Made by a program: the position numbers and the translations under genes. 64,000 nucleotides of DNA, from positions 1-64,000 of the forward strand of contig JAICIO010000001.1 of the NCBI GenBank assembly GCA_025924315.1. The letters are read 5' to 3'. Below, piece after piece: positions 1 through 9,407 of this stretch (the stretch's first letter is position 1; the number at the start of each line of letters is the position of its first letter). Under the pieces are notes generated by a model, which saw only the letters and a list, made by a program, of their open reading frames with translations, made no database searches and had not been told where the DNA came from. Origin of the DNA: Phycisphaerae bacterium (GTDB lineage Bacteria; Planctomycetota; Phycisphaerae; Tepidisphaerales; Tepidisphaeraceae).

Positions 1-784
1 CCCAGCCCGTGATTGATTCTACGGGCCGAAGCGTCACGGGGTCCACCGCGGCGACGTAATCGATGGAAACCGGCACTCGGCCGAGGTTTCCGACGTCGAG
101 CAGGATATTCTGCATCGTCGCGATGAGCCGATTCGTCTGGCGCACTCCCTCCGCCACCTGATCGCGCGCGGCGAACAGCGCTTTGCTGATCGACAGCGCC
201 CGTTCGCGCTCATCTTCCGACAGATAGCGATTGCGGCTGCTCTTTGCGAGGCCATCCGCCTCGCGCACCGTCGGGCCCGGCACAATCTCTATCGGCCAAT
301 CGAGTGCATCCGCCATCGCGCTGAGCATCCGAAGCTGCTGAAAATCCTTCTGCCCGAATACTGCGACCTGCGGCTGAATGATGTTGAACAACTTCGCGAC
401 GACCTGGCACACGCCGCGAAAATGCCCCGGCCGATGTTTTCCTTCCATCACGTCGCTCAGCTGCGGCAGATCGACGATCACCTGGGGCAGATCCGGGCGA
501 TACATCTCGTCTGCGCTCGGGTGGAATATCAGATCCACACCTAACTCGCGGCAAAGTTGCAGGTCCTGCTCGATCGGCCGCGGATACCTGTTGAAATCCT
601 CCCGCGGGCCAAATTGGGTTGGGTTCACAAAGATGCTGACGGCGACGTGTGGCGCATATTCCTTCGCGAGCTTGATGAGCGAAAGATGCCCCTCATGCAG
701 CGCGCCCATGGTGGGCACGAGCGCGAGCTTGCCGAGCTTGGCCCGCTCCTCCCGACAACCGGAAATCGTCTCAACCACGGTCAT
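1..784 (-). CDS. panC: Pantothenate synthetase, 3' end cut by window edge
   Basis: Cytoplasmic enzyme that joins pantoate and beta-alanine with ATP to make pantothenate, the coenzyme A precursor. Translating the minus strand from the ATG at 784 gives about 261 residues with no stop before the window edge; the family is about 280 long, so only a short C-terminal piece is missing. Visible signatures are PTMGALHEGHLSLI near residue 25 (HIGH-type nucleotide motif), FVNPTQFGPREDF, GVCQVVAKLFN, VFGQKDFQQL and a KSSRNRYLS loop. It is divergent from alr, with 75 bp between the two starts. Family assignment is secure. Confidence 0.93.
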   Translation of the reverse strand, partial: MTVVETISGCREERAKLGKLALVPTMGALHEGHLSLIKLAKEYAPHVAVSIFVNPTQFGPREDFNRYPRPIEQDLQLCRELGVDLIFHPSADEMYRPDLPQVIVDLPQLSDVMEGKHRPGHFRGVCQVVAKLFNIIQPQVAVFGQKDFQQLRMLSAMADALDWPIEIVPGPTVREADGLAKSSRNRYLSEDERERALSISKALFAARDQVAEGVRQTNRLIATMQNILLDVGNLGRVPVSIDYVAAVDPVTLRPVESITGW

Positions 785-859
785 GCTGGGAAGTCTACCG
801 GAGGAGGCGCGCATGCACCATTCGCGCTTTGCTGGACGAAGTGGCCGGTTCCCGATTGA

Positions 860-1801
860 ATGTGCGACATGCAACCGAGTCCGAATGTGCGGGTGCGGAT
901 CAATCTCGCGCGGATTAAGCAGAATCTTCAGCACGTGAAGATTCAAACCGGCGTGCCGGTGTACGCGGTGGTGAAGGCCGATGCATATGGACTCGGCGCG
1001 GTGAAAGTCGCGGAAGCAATCAAAGACATTACCGACGGATTCTGCGTGTTTCGATTGAAGGAAGCGATCGACGCACAGCTTTGGCAGCGGACGAAGAAGC
1101 GCGTGATTGCGCTCGGCCCGCCGGAGGCACGGCTCGATCCGATTCCGTACATTGAACAAGGTGTAACGCCGGCGGTCACGACGGTCGAGCAGGCGAAGGC
1201 GCTCCGCGCCGCCAAGCCGATCCTCTGCGTGGACACCGGGATGCAGCGCTTCGCCTGTCCGCCGGAGCAGGTCGCGGAGGTGTTGAGCGCGGGGGACATT
1301 CACGAAGCGTTCACCCACGGCACACGGATCGAGCATGTCGAAAAGTTGAAAAAGTCGGTGGGGCGAAGTGATGTGAAGCTGCATGCGGCGGCGTCGGCGC
1401 TTCTGCACGAGCCGGCCGCGTACCTCGATGCGGTGCGACCTGGGGCGGCGCTCTACGACGGCGCTGTTCACGTCTCCACGCGGCTCGCTGAAGTGCACGA
1501 AAGTATCGGCCCGGCGGGTTACAGCGGCTTCGTTGCGCCTCGTCACGGTGTGATCCTGGCGGGTTATTCGAACGGCTTGCGAAAGGGTGTGTGCTCGATT
1601 AACGGCAAGACGCGAAACATCCTCGAAGTCGGCATGCAGTCCGCGTTCGTCGAGATCGACGAATGCGACAAGGTCGGCGATGAAGTGGTGCTGCTCGGTG
1701 AATCGAATCCCGAGACGCTCATCGCCGAACAGTGGCCATGCAGTTCGCAAGAAGTGCTCGTCACGCTCGCGAGTTCGGGCGTGAGAGTTTACGAGTCGTA
1801 G
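860..1801 (+). CDS. alr: Alanine racemase-like PLP enzyme (short form)
   Basis: Fold-type III PLP enzyme expected to interconvert L- and D-alanine for peptidoglycan. The PLP lysine lies in VVKADAYGLG near residue 38, substrate and cofactor loops are seen as CVDTGMQRF and RPGAALYDG, and the C-terminal domain keeps AGYSNGLRKG (position of the second catalytic tyrosine) and INGKTRNILEVGMQ. At 313 residues it is 50-60 shorter than usual; the middle of the barrel, around THGTRIEHVEK, looks condensed. The stop codon TAG is the first triplet of a palindromic repeat. Substrate specificity is inferred; another amino-acid racemase is possible. Confidence 0.8.
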   Translation: MCDMQPSPNVRVRINLARIKQNLQHVKIQTGVPVYAVVKADAYGLGAVKVAEAIKDITDGFCVFRLKEAIDAQLWQRTKKRVIALGPPEARLDPIPYIEQGVTPAVTTVEQAKALRAAKPILCVDTGMQRFACPPEQVAEVLSAGDIHEAFTHGTRIEHVEKLKKSVGRSDVKLHAAASALLHEPAAYLDAVRPGAALYDGAVHVSTRLAEVHESIGPAGYSGFVAPRHGVILAGYSNGLRKGVCSINGKTRNILEVGMQSAFVEIDECDKVGDEVVLLGESNPETLIAEQWPCSSQEVLVTLASSGVRVYES

Positions 1802-1872
1802 GGTGCGCTTTAGCGCACCGGTTATCTCTTCGTCGAAAAACGAATAACCGGTGCGCTGAAGCGCACCCTACG
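1797..1872. repeat. Palindromic repeat family A, copy 1 (TGCGC version)
   Basis: The left arm GTAGGGTGCGCTTTAGCGC and the right arm GCGCTGAAGCGCACCCTAC are reverse complements apart from one base, joined by a 15-20 base spacer bordered by GGTTAT/ATAACC. Each arm is also a small hairpin (TGCGC/GCGCA). The TAG at the tip ends alr. Six further copies lie in this window. Confidence 0.95.
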
Positions 1873-1928
1873 ATGGCGAACGTTCCGTCCTTTGACGTTT
1901 TCCGTTTCACCATCTACCTTTAATTGCA

Positions 1929-3398
1929 ATGAACTCCGCTGCGTTTCAGCAATGTATCAATCCGGGTTGCAAGGCGACCTATGGCATCGACGAGGTGAAA
2001 GTCGCCTGCACGAAATGCGGCAACTTGCTCGACATCCTCTACGACTGGTCGCGGATGACGATGCCGAAGAATCTCAGTTATTTCGAGCACCGGTGGGCGA
2101 CGAAAGGGACGAAACTCGAAGGGCAGCTCGATTTTTCCGGCGTGTGGCGCTTCCGCGAACTGATGCCGTTTTATCGCAGTGAAGACGACATCGTCACGAT
2201 CGGCGAAGGCCGCACGATGCTTCAGCAGGCGGATCTGCTCGCGCGCCAAATGAAGATGAAGCCGGGGAATCTCCTGCTGCAGTATGAAGGTCTCAACCCC
2301 AGCGGAAGTTTCAAAGACAACGGCATGACGGCGGCCTTTACGCACGCGAAGATCGTCGGAGCGAAAAAGGTCGCGTGTGCTTCGACGGGCAATACCAGCG
2401 CGAGCCTCGCGATGTTTGCCGGCTTTGCCGAGATGCAGGGTATCGTCTTCATCGGCAGCGGAAAGATCTCGTTCGGAAAGCTCTCGCAGGCGCTCGATTA
2501 CGGCGCGCTCACGCTGCAGATTAAGGGCGATTTCGACGCGTGCCTTCGCCGCATTCGCCAGATCGCGGTGGATATTCCGAAGCTGGGCATCTACCTGATG
2601 AACAGCGTGAATCCGTTTCGCCTGGAAGGGCAGAAGAGCATCATGTATCGCGTGCTCGAAGCGCGCGACTGGCAATCGCCGGACTGGATCATCGTGCCCG
2701 GCGGAAATCTCGGAAACTGCTCCGCATTCGGCAAAGCGTTCATGGAGCTCAAAGAGCTCGGCCTCATCAAGAAAGTGCCGCGCCTGGCGGTCATCAACGC
2801 GAGCGGCGCGAATACCCTGAACACGCTCTACAGTGGACAAGGCGTTCGATGGAATGATGGAAACTGGGACGCGCAGGCGGCGCAGAAACTCTACGCCGCG
2901 ATGGATGAGGCGAACTATCACGCTCACACGCTCGCGAGCGCGATCGAAATCTCGCGTCCGGTGAATCTGCCCAAGGCGCTGCGCGCGCTCGACGTCATGA
3001 ACGGCGTCGTGCGCGAAGTAACGGACGAAGAAATCCTCGAGCACCGCGCGATGGTCGCGCGGTGGGGGTTCGGCTGCGAACCCGCATCGGCCGCAAGCGT
3101 CGCCGGTCTTCGCAAATTGATGGACGAGCAGATCATTTCGCCGAGCGATTCGGTCGTCTGCATCCTCACCGGTCACGAGCTGAAGGATCCGAACGCCACG
3201 GTGAAATACCATACGGGCATCGACATGAAGAGCGTGCAGGACTCCGCCCCGCGAGAAACGCCGCATGGCAAACTCTCGAATCCACCGGTGCAGGTAGACG
3301 ACGATCTCGCGTCGATCGTCAAAGCCCTCGGCGGCGATCCGGGTCTGGTGAAGGGCATCGAGATGTCGTCCCCGTCTGTTTCACTCGACGAGTTTTAG
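1929..3398 (+). CDS. thrC: Threonine synthase
   Basis: PLP enzyme converting O-phosphohomoserine to threonine. The 489 residues begin with a zinc-ribbon-like segment (two CxxC-type pairs at residues about 9-34) as in the archaeal/plant-type enzymes. The PLP lysine is in [11 protein letters not shown] near residue 130, followed by [11 protein letters not shown] (phosphate-binding SGNT type) and VPGGNLGN. The C-terminal region ([15 protein letters not shown]) completes the fold. The start is the first ATG after the repeat; no Shine-Dalgarno is seen. Repeats flank the gene on both sides and dapB follows, consistent with shared aspartate-family metabolism. Confidence 0.93.
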   Translation: MNSAAFQQCINPGCKATYGIDEVKVACTKCGNLLDILYDWSRMTMPKNLSYFEHRWATKGTKLEGQLDFSGVWRFRELMPFYRSEDDIVTIGEGRTMLQQADLLARQMKMKPGNLLLQYEGLNPSGSFKDNGMTAAFTHAKIVGAKKVACASTGNTSASLAMFAGFAEMQGIVFIGSGKISFGKLSQALDYGALTLQIKGDFDACLRRIRQIAVDIPKLGIYLMNSVNPFRLEGQKSIMYRVLEARDWQSPDWIIVPGGNLGNCSAFGKAFMELKELGLIKKVPRLAVINASGANTLNTLYSGQGVRWNDGNWDAQAAQKLYAAMDEANYHAHTLASAIEISRPVNLPKALRALDVMNGVVREVTDEEILEHRAMVARWGFGCEPASAASVAGLRKLMDEQIISPSDSVVCILTGHELKDPNATVKYHTGIDMKSVQDSAPRETPHGKLSNPPVQVDDDLASIVKALGGDPGLVKGIEMSSPSVSLDEF

Positions 3399-3404
3399 TC
3401 CACT

Positions 3405-3478
3405 GTAGGATCCGCTTCAGCGGACCGGTTACTCATCGTTCAAAGAGCAAATAACCGGTCCGCTGAAGCGGACCCTAC
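3405..3478. repeat. Palindromic repeat family A, copy 2 (TCCGC version)
   Basis: Same architecture as copy 1, but the inner stem reads TCCGC/GCGGA in both arms, so all four stem segments have changed together. It lies 7 bp after the thrC stop and ends just before dapB. Confidence 0.94.
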
Positions 3479-3490
3479 GAAGAGGCAACC

Positions 3491-4279
3491 ATGACTTCAA
3501 TCGCAATGACAGGCGCTGCGGGGCGGATGGGGACTCGGCTGGTGGCGCTGGCGAAAGCGGCGGGGGATTTTGAGATTCTCGCGGCCATCGAGCGCGTCGG
3601 GCATCCGGCGCACGCGCGCGACGCGGGCGAAGTCGCGGGCGTCGGCGCGATTGGGCTGCCGATCATGAGCGATCTCCGCATCACGCCACAGGTGCTGATC
3701 GATTTCTCCTCTCCCGAATCGATGCGAGCGTGGCTGAAGATCTGTCGCGAGAAGAAGATCGCGATGGTGATTGGGACGACCGGATTGAACGAGGCCGATC
3801 ACAAGCTCATCGACGAAGCCGCGCGCGACATCGCGGTGCTCCAGGCGCCGAATATGAGCCTGGGCGTGAACCTGATGTTCAAGGTGGCCGAGCAACTCGC
3901 GAAGACGCTTGGCGATGATTACGACATCGAGATCGTCGAAGGGCATCATCGTTTCAAGAAGGACGCGCCCAGTGGCACGGCCATGGGATTGGCGGATGCG
4001 ATTTTAAAGGCGAAAGGGCGATCGCGCGATTCACTGCGATACGGTCGGCACGGCGACGATGTCGTTCGCAAGCCGGGCGAGATCGGAATGCACTCCCTGC
4101 GCATCGGCGACGAGGTGGGGCGTCACACGGCTTACTTTGCGGCGCTCGGCGAGCGGCTCGAGCTGACGCACGTCGCGACGAATCGCGACACGTTTGCTCA
4201 TGGGGCGCTGAAGGCGGCGCGGTGGCTCGCGCAGCAGAAGCCGGGCCGGTATTCGATTGCGAATATGCTCGGAATCTGA
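3491..4279 (+). CDS. dapB: 4-hydroxy-tetrahydrodipicolinate reductase
   Basis: NAD(P)H-dependent reductase of the diaminopimelate/lysine pathway, supplying the cross-linking amino acid of peptidoglycan. At 262 residues it has typical length. The N-terminal Rossmann motif is GAAGRMGTRLV (residues 8-18), IGTTGLN follows at about 97, and the active-site signature GHHRFKKDAPSGTAMG is near residue 153. The gene is bracketed by two family A repeats. Nothing abnormal is seen. Confidence 0.95.
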   Translation: MTSIAMTGAAGRMGTRLVALAKAAGDFEILAAIERVGHPAHARDAGEVAGVGAIGLPIMSDLRITPQVLIDFSSPESMRAWLKICREKKIAMVIGTTGLNEADHKLIDEAARDIAVLQAPNMSLGVNLMFKVAEQLAKTLGDDYDIEIVEGHHRFKKDAPSGTAMGLADAILKAKGRSRDSLRYGRHGDDVVRKPGEIGMHSLRIGDEVGRHTAYFAALGERLELTHVATNRDTFAHGALKAARWLAQQKPGRYSIANMLGI

Positions 4280-4288
4280 GACGGGCTT

Positions 4289-4360
4289 GTAGGGTGCGCT
4301 TCAGCGCACCGGTTATTTGCCTTCGAGAATGAATAACCGGTGCGCTGAAGCGCACCCTAC
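4289..4360. repeat. Palindromic repeat family A, copy 3 (TGCGC version)
   Basis: Left arm GTAGGGTGCGCTTCAGCGCA and right arm TGCGCTGAAGCGCACCCTAC are perfect reverse complements, extended by CCGGTTAT/ATAACCGG around a short A/T-rich spacer. It lies 9 bp after dapB, between convergent dapB and a 40-codon minus-strand gene, and could act as a bidirectional terminator. Confidence 0.96.
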
Positions 4361-4384
4361 GCGCAACGCGCTGCTAGAAGTTCG

Positions 4385-4507
4385 CTAATGAATGAAGAAC
4401 ACGATCGTCGCCAACGTCGCAACATAACCGGCGCTGAGAACAATCACTCCCATGATCCAATGAATCGGATGGCGTTTTTCGGGATCGTACTTAACTGGCG
4501 TGCCCAC
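4385..4507 (-). CDS. 40-residue single-pass membrane peptide
   Basis: Unrecognised small protein with a GTG start at 4507 preceded by a strong GGAGG ribosome site 6 bases away. The translation begins VGTPVKYDPEKRHPIHW (first residue read as Met), continues through about 20 hydrophobic residues (MGVIVLSAGYVATLATIVFF) and ends IH. A charged N-terminus followed by one membrane span suggests a small inner-membrane protein or a subunit of a larger complex. The ribosome site and clean topology argue for a real gene. No function is assigned. Confidence 0.62.
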   Translation of the reverse strand: MGTPVKYDPEKRHPIHWIMGVIVLSAGYVATLATIVFFIH

Positions 4508-4681
4508 GGTTGGACCTCCAAAACATCTCTTGTCCACACCCCCGTCAGCTTGCCCTGTTCGATCGCTTACAGAAAGCGAAAACGAGCGGGATTCTTGGCC
4601 GGCGTCCGATAATCCGGCCGTTTATCACAGGTATGACGCAAGGGCGATGCCAGTGTTCGCTACGAATCATGCGAAGTGAAA

Positions 4682-4909
4682 TCAGTGCGAAGAGGCGAGA
4701 CCGACAAGTGGCTTGGCGAGATCTTCCGACGCGACGGAACCGTCGATTGTCGGGTGAGATGCTTCCCACTCGCGCTCGATCTGCTGAACGAGCGGCGTCG
4801 GTGGATACCCGTAGCCCAGCTCCATCTCGTGTGTGGAGCACACGTTGGCGCAGTACCCCAGGAACAGCGCCACCCCAAAGAGCCCGGCCATTTTCAGCCA
4901 AAGCCTCAT
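4682..4909 (-). CDS. Small secreted or membrane-anchored hypothetical protein
   Basis: A 75-residue frame with a hydrophobic N-terminus (KMAGLFGVALFLGYCANVC), then a short polar region (PPTPLVQQIEREWEA). A GGGGTTGGG sequence directly precedes the ATG. The segment could be a signal peptide or a membrane anchor with two cysteines, but it is not a good lipobox. It is not recognised as a family member. It lies upstream of the 40-residue peptide gene on the same strand, 174 bp apart. Confidence 0.45.
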   Translation of the reverse strand: MRLWLKMAGLFGVALFLGYCANVCSTHEMELGYGYPPTPLVQQIEREWEASHPTIDGSVASEDLAKPLVGLASSH

Positions 4910-5004
4910 CCCAACCCCGTTGAAGTGCCACGGGGATCATAACGGGGTGTGCCAGGTGATTGGTAGCATAATCGACCGGAATTGCGGTCGATTTTGGAGG
5001 GAAA

Positions 5005-5077
<73 letters not shown>

Positions 5078-5127
5078 GAGACGCGGAACTTTAGCCGCGT
5101 GGGAAAAGTTGTCAAGCAAACGTCGGC

Positions 5128-5190
5128 ATGTTCAGCCGCGAGCTTGCTCGCGGAATCGTGGACCTCGCGAGCAAGCTCGCGGCTAAACAT
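5128..5190. repeat. Palindromic repeat family C
   Basis: Left arm starts ATGTTCAGCCGCGAGC and right arm ends GCTCGCGGCTAAACAT; they are near-perfect reverse complements, and each contains an inner palindrome (CGCGAGC/GCTCGCG). It lies between tRNA-Lys and the end of the PpiD-like gene. Confidence 0.92.
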
Positions 5191-5226
5191 CGTTCCGTTC
5201 GAGCACGCGCGTCCTCATTACTTCTC

Positions 5227-7227
5227 TTATTGTACGCTCGCGCTCGCGGTTTCGTTCTTCTTTGGATTCTCTTCGTGGTAGCCGACGCGGGTAGCGAGTT
5301 CGTTGTAGTTGAACCAGTGGTTGTAAATTTCGATCTCGAGCTCGTGGGCGATTTGCTGCGAGAAGATGTCGCCGGCCATCGCCATCATATCATCGTTTCG
5401 CCAGGCGGGCTTCACATCTTCCAGCTGCGCGACGAGCACTTTTCCCGCCGCGGGTAGCTCGATCAGGCTGGTCGGATGCGGATTCTTCTGATTCGCGAGC
5501 GTCAGGAGATTGAACGCCTGCTCGAGGAAGTTCGCCTTCGCGGAAGGATCGACCTCGTAATTCGGGATCTCGACAGTCGGGCGATTGGCGAATGGGCCGG
5601 TGGTCGTGATCATCTTGCCCGCGCCGATTGCAGCGTTGGAAAGGTTGCTCTTGGCGGCCGATTCCATCACCTGCTTGGCCTGCGCCTTGGCGAGTTCATA
5701 CGCCTGCGCTTTTTTCCAATCGGCTTCGACCGCGGCCTTCACTTCGTCCAGAGATGCGGGCTTGTGTGACGGGTCGACCGCGGTGAGGCGGAAGACGTAA
5801 TCGTTCTCGCGCATGTCGCGCAGCACCTGCGACGGCTGCCAGATCGCGATCGAGCGATCGCTCTTCTGTCCGTTCATGAATGGCTCCGCCAGGCGCGTCG
5901 CGTACATGCTGAACGGGATGTTTTCCTGAAGCGATTGCCCAATACCGGCCAGTGCCTCAAGCTGCTTATCGTCTTTGAATGTATCTGCGATGGATGCAAC
6001 GGTCGGCAGCACACCGGTCTGCTTTTGAATGTCGGCGGCGAGCTTTTGCAGATATTCGTAGCTGTCGAATGGCACGCCGTACGCGGTCATTGGCGCGGGC
6101 TTACTTGCCGCGGACGCGGTCGCAGTTGTCGGCGCAGTCGTCGATCCGACGGCGGTGTGATACGCCATCCAATCCTGTGTCATGCGGCTTCGAATGCGAT
6201 TGATGATGTCCGTCTGCAGCTCGTCCACCTGCGGATCCAGAACGGCCCGCATCGCTTCGTCGCGAACTTCGGCAAATGGCTTGGTCGTCGGCTGAGTCGA
6301 AGCGACCGCGCGCGTCGAGGGGCCGGTCGATGCCTGCGAAGTCGGCCGCGTCGTCGAGGCTTGAGTTGCCGGCGTCGTCTGGAACTGGCTTTGATGCTCG
6401 AGATAGTATCGCTGCGCGTCCACCTGCCAGAGATAGTCGTCCTTCTTCGCTTTGACGTACTTCTTCACCTCGTCGCGCGAGACCGACAGATACTGCAGCT
6501 TCACGCGATCCGGGTATCGATAGCCGAAGCCGAACGGATCGCTCGCGCTGGTCGTCGATGCAGGCTCTTTGTCCGCGTACTTAGTGAACTGCTCCTGCAG
6601 TTGCTGCGTCGTCGGATTCTGCACTCGATTGGCGAAATCGCTCGACTTGAATTCCACGAGGTCGGTCGAGATCTGCTGGCCCTGCGTCGCCAGTTCGTAC
6701 TGCCTTACCGGCTCGCTAAGCTTCACTAGATCACGCTGCTGGTTGAACGAACCTTGCACGGTTAGAAGATCGACAATCGCCTGGCGGAGCAAGTCCGCGT
6801 TGTCCGCCTGCTCGATCGGGAGCAAACGGCCGTCGCCGGATGGTGTGGCCGCGGTTTGCAGCAGCTCCTGCATCGCCTGTTCGTTGGGCTGCGCGCCGAT
6901 CTTTTTGGCTTCGCGTTCGAGCAGATAAAACATCGCCGGATGTTCCTCGAATTGCTCGAGCGTCTGCGGCGAGAACATCACCTGAACGATCGGAACCCAT
7001 CTCTCCTGCGGGTTGTTACCCTGAATCAACACGTGCTTGAGCGCGTCCCACTCCAACTGCGATGCCCGAATATTTTCCGCGTAGATTTTCTCGTCGCCGA
7101 GATGTCCCATCAGCGTATTGCGAGACTGCGGAGACGGACGCAGCGCATTGGGCAGGATGAACACGATCATCAAAAACGACGCGAAGATCGCGAGCAGCTT
7201 CTTCTGGTGCTTACGGAGAAAGTTCAT
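5227..7227 (-). CDS. PpiD/SurA-like membrane-anchored chaperone (peptidyl-prolyl isomerase family)
   Basis: A 666-residue protein with a short basic cytoplasmic N-terminus, one membrane span at residues about 11-29 (LLAIFASFLMIVFILP) and a long periplasmic region. The first 200 residues after the anchor resemble SurA_N_3/PpiD N-terminal domains. Residues about 270-330 are rich in Ser/Thr/Ala/Pro and look like a linker. A canonical parvulin motif is not obvious, so catalysis is uncertain; a folding or chaperone role for exported proteins is inferred. It follows the TPR gene by 23 bp, which suggests an operon. Confidence 0.62.
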   Translation of the reverse strand: MNFLRKHQKKLLAIFASFLMIVFILPNALRPSPQSRNTLMGHLGDEKIYAENIRASQLEWDALKHVLIQGNNPQERWVPIVQVMFSPQTLEQFEEHPAMFYLLEREAKKIGAQPNEQAMQELLQTAATPSGDGRLLPIEQADNADLLRQAIVDLLTVQGSFNQQRDLVKLSEPVRQYELATQGQQISTDLVEFKSSDFANRVQNPTTQQLQEQFTKYADKEPASTTSASDPFGFGYRYPDRVKLQYLSVSRDEVKKYVKAKKDDYLWQVDAQRYYLEHQSQFQTTPATQASTTRPTSQASTGPSTRAVASTQPTTKPFAEVRDEAMRAVLDPQVDELQTDIINRIRSRMTQDWMAYHTAVGSTTAPTTATASAASKPAPMTAYGVPFDSYEYLQKLAADIQKQTGVLPTVASIADTFKDDKQLEALAGIGQSLQENIPFSMYATRLAEPFMNGQKSDRSIAIWQPSQVLRDMRENDYVFRLTAVDPSHKPASLDEVKAAVEADWKKAQAYELAKAQAKQVMESAAKSNLSNAAIGAGKMITTTGPFANRPTVEIPNYEVDPSAKANFLEQAFNLLTLANQKNPHPTSLIELPAAGKVLVAQLEDVKPAWRNDDMMAMAGDIFSQQIAHELEIEIYNHWFNYNELATRVGYHEENPKKNETASASVQ

Positions 7228-7250
7228 TTCAAAAGGTCTCTGGCTAAAAG

Positions 7251-8327
7251 TTACCGGGGTTTGAGGCGCTGCAGGTTTTCCTGCGCGACCTTCGCCGCGG
7301 GGTCGTCTTTATATTGCGAAGCGACCTGTTCGTACACCTGCTGCGCGGTTTTTGTGTCGCCGAGGGCTTCGTAAACTTCGCCGGTCTTCACGAGCGACTC
7401 GGCCACGTGCGGCTTGCCCGGCTGGTCCTTAAAGTGCGCCACCACCCGCATATAAGCGATGCCGGCGTCTTTCAATGCGTCGGTATTCTTGCTCGCACTC
7501 GCCAGGCCGAACTGTGCCTCCGCCAAATCGAACAGCGCGTCCGCTTGTTGCGAGGGATCTGTGATTTGTGACTTGGCTGGCGTAATCTCGTCGATCGCCT
7601 TCTGATAATCCTTGGCCTCCAGGAACTTCGACGCGTTCAGCAGCTTTCGACGCACGACCGCACCCGCGGCCGCGGGATCGTTTGGATTCTTCGCCAGCAG
7701 GTCGTCAATCTGCGCCTGCAGCTTGTCCGCCGAGGCATCATCCTTCTTCGCGTGATACAAATCGCTCTGAAACGTCAGCAGGCCGATCTTCTGCGCGTCA
7801 GTAATCCCGGCCTGTTGAAGCGCCGTCGAAACATTCCCAATCGCGGTGTCGAGGTACGTCGAATCCGCCGCGGGCATCTGGATTTTATTCTTCGCCGCGC
7901 GCGGGTCTTTAAGAATCTGTTCGATCTGCGCGTCCGCGACCGCATCAAATCGACCACTCTTCAGCGCCGCGTCCTTCAATCGCGCGCTCGCCCAATCCTT
8001 GAGCCACGGCCGACTGCTCGACCGCATCGCTTTCGTGTAACCATCGACCGCTTCATCAAACTTCCCCGCCGCGAATGCATTCTCCGCCGCGGTGAAGGCT
8101 GGGTCGTCGTCCAGCGCGATCTTCTGCACACGTGAAAGATCACGTGATGCATCGCGCCCGTCGGGGCCCTGGTAATAAATCTTTCCGCCGTCGATCTTGG
8201 TGATCTTGAGGTTTTCGAGCGCCAGCGCATTGGTGCTCGCGCTGCCGATCCAGAGCGTGTCCGCGCGCAAAGTGCCGACGACAACAATCGCACCGAAAAT
8301 GAGAAACTGCTTGATCAACTTGCTCAC
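7251..8327 (-). CDS. Exported TPR-repeat protein
   Basis: A 358-residue protein starting with GTG. An N-terminal signal peptide (FLIFGAIVVVGTLRA) is followed by a small region with KITKIDGGKIYYQGP, then helical repeats with TPR spacing (AENAFAAGKFDEAVDGYTKA; KTGEVYEALGDTKTAQQVYE). It probably acts as a periplasmic scaffold. It is directly upstream of the PpiD-like gene (23 bp gap), so the two may work together in envelope protein handling. No enzyme motif is visible. Confidence 0.7.
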   Translation of the reverse strand: MSKLIKQFLIFGAIVVVGTLRADTLWIGSASTNALALENLKITKIDGGKIYYQGPDGRDASRDLSRVQKIALDDDPAFTAAENAFAAGKFDEAVDGYTKAMRSSSRPWLKDWASARLKDAALKSGRFDAVADAQIEQILKDPRAAKNKIQMPAADSTYLDTAIGNVSTALQQAGITDAQKIGLLTFQSDLYHAKKDDASADKLQAQIDDLLAKNPNDPAAAGAVVRRKLLNASKFLEAKDYQKAIDEITPAKSQITDPSQQADALFDLAEAQFGLASASKNTDALKDAGIAYMRVVAHFKDQPGKPHVAESLVKTGEVYEALGDTKTAQQVYEQVASQYKDDPAAKVAQENLQRLKPR

Positions 8328-8343
8328 GCCGATGAACAGAAAA

Positions 8344-8425
8344 TGCAGGAGAGGGGGGTCGAACCCCTACACCTTTCGGTACAGGATCCTAAGTCCTGCG
8401 CGTCTGCCAATTCCGCCACTCCTGC
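8344..8425 (-). tRNA. tRNA-Leu (anticodon TAG)
   Basis: Class II tRNA with acceptor GCAGGAG pairing with CTCCTGC and discriminator A. The anticodon stem CAGGA/TCCTG encloses the loop CTTAGGA (anticodon TAG). A long variable arm and a T-arm with GGTTCGACC follow. Confidence 0.94.
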
Positions 8426-8463
8426 GGTGGAATTCCTGATTAGATGCGGCGGGAATGACCGTG

Positions 8464-9231
8464 TCAATTAGCCCCTTGTAACCGCCGCAACGACGGCTCA
8501 CGCAGCATTTTCCGCGGCTTGAGGGTTACCACGTCACGGTCGTCGAGGTAGCCATCGAGAACGTCGGACATTCCCCACATTTCATAGCGGATGGTGAAGT
8601 GTGAGGCATCGTTCGGCTCGGCCGAACCGAAGTACATCCGCACATTCGGTGGGACCCGCCGAGTACCGCTCGCAATGCTGTACGCGAAGCCGAACGAGGT
8701 GTACGACGGTGGTTGTTTCAGCGTCGCGGGGATGATGGCGCGAGCTTCGTAATTGAAACCGGGGAAGAACTGCCCGGTGAAGTACCGCGCTTCGGGAAAG
8801 TAGCGAACCACGACCAGGCGCCGATTTCCCGCCTGAGACGTGCGCTCGTGAAGAAACACAATGGCGCCGTAGGGCTGGCCAGGCCACGGCTGATATCCCG
8901 CCCCCGCAAGCGTGCCGAAGCGAGTCCAGCATTTGGGAACGCACGCCGCAGCGTTCGTCGGATGCGCAGGCGTGCCGAATTGAACGCGGTTCAGGACGTA
9001 CGCTGAGTAACCCGACCCACGCGCGAGGAGCTTGCTGGCATCCGCGATATCCTCCTCATACGCAACTTCATCCTGGGGCGTCGCGTAGGACATGCATTGC
9101 CGCTGCCAAGAGAGAAGGGACAAGCGGTCCCACGCCGAGCGACCCCATCGCCAACCTGCATATGAAATGAAGACGAGTAGAGGAAGAATGATTGCCGCGC
9201 GTCGGAGCCATCGTCGACGCCGGGTCATCGA
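8464..9231 (-). CDS. Hypothetical single-pass membrane protein
   Basis: About 255 residues if started at the internal ATG (9231), which gives a basic N-terminus MTRRRRWLRRA before a membrane span (AIILPLLVFISYAGW). The exterior part contains GTPAHPTNAAACVPKCW and aromatic-rich segments (FFPGFNYEARAI) but no recognised domain. A longer frame starts at 9264. Membrane or periplasmic location is inferred from the N-terminus. The adjacent genes give no clue to function. Confidence 0.6.
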   Translation of the reverse strand, partial: SMTRRRRWLRRAAIILPLLVFISYAGWRWGRSAWDRLSLLSWQRQCMSYATPQDEVAYEEDIADASKLLARGSGYSAYVLNRVQFGTPAHPTNAAACVPKCWTRFGTLAGAGYQPWPGQPYGAIVFLHERTSQAGNRRLVVVRYFPEARYFTGQFFPGFNYEARAIIPATLKQPPSYTSFGFAYSIASGTRRVPPNVRMYFGSAEPNDASHFTIRYEMWGMSDVLDGYLDDRDVVTLKPRKMLREPSLRRLQGAN

Positions 9232-9407
9232 ACGGCCATACTCAAGCTGCACTGCGGCGGTCATTAAGCACTCAGACGCTCAGAAATCGAAAGGGTTCTC
9301 GGCGCTCGTCGTTTCGTTTATGCGTCGATCTCGAGAACCGACGCGAAGTGGCAGGCGGCGTTCGATACCCGCTTGCGATTTCGCGTCTGTTCTCAGTCAA
9401 TTCGAGA

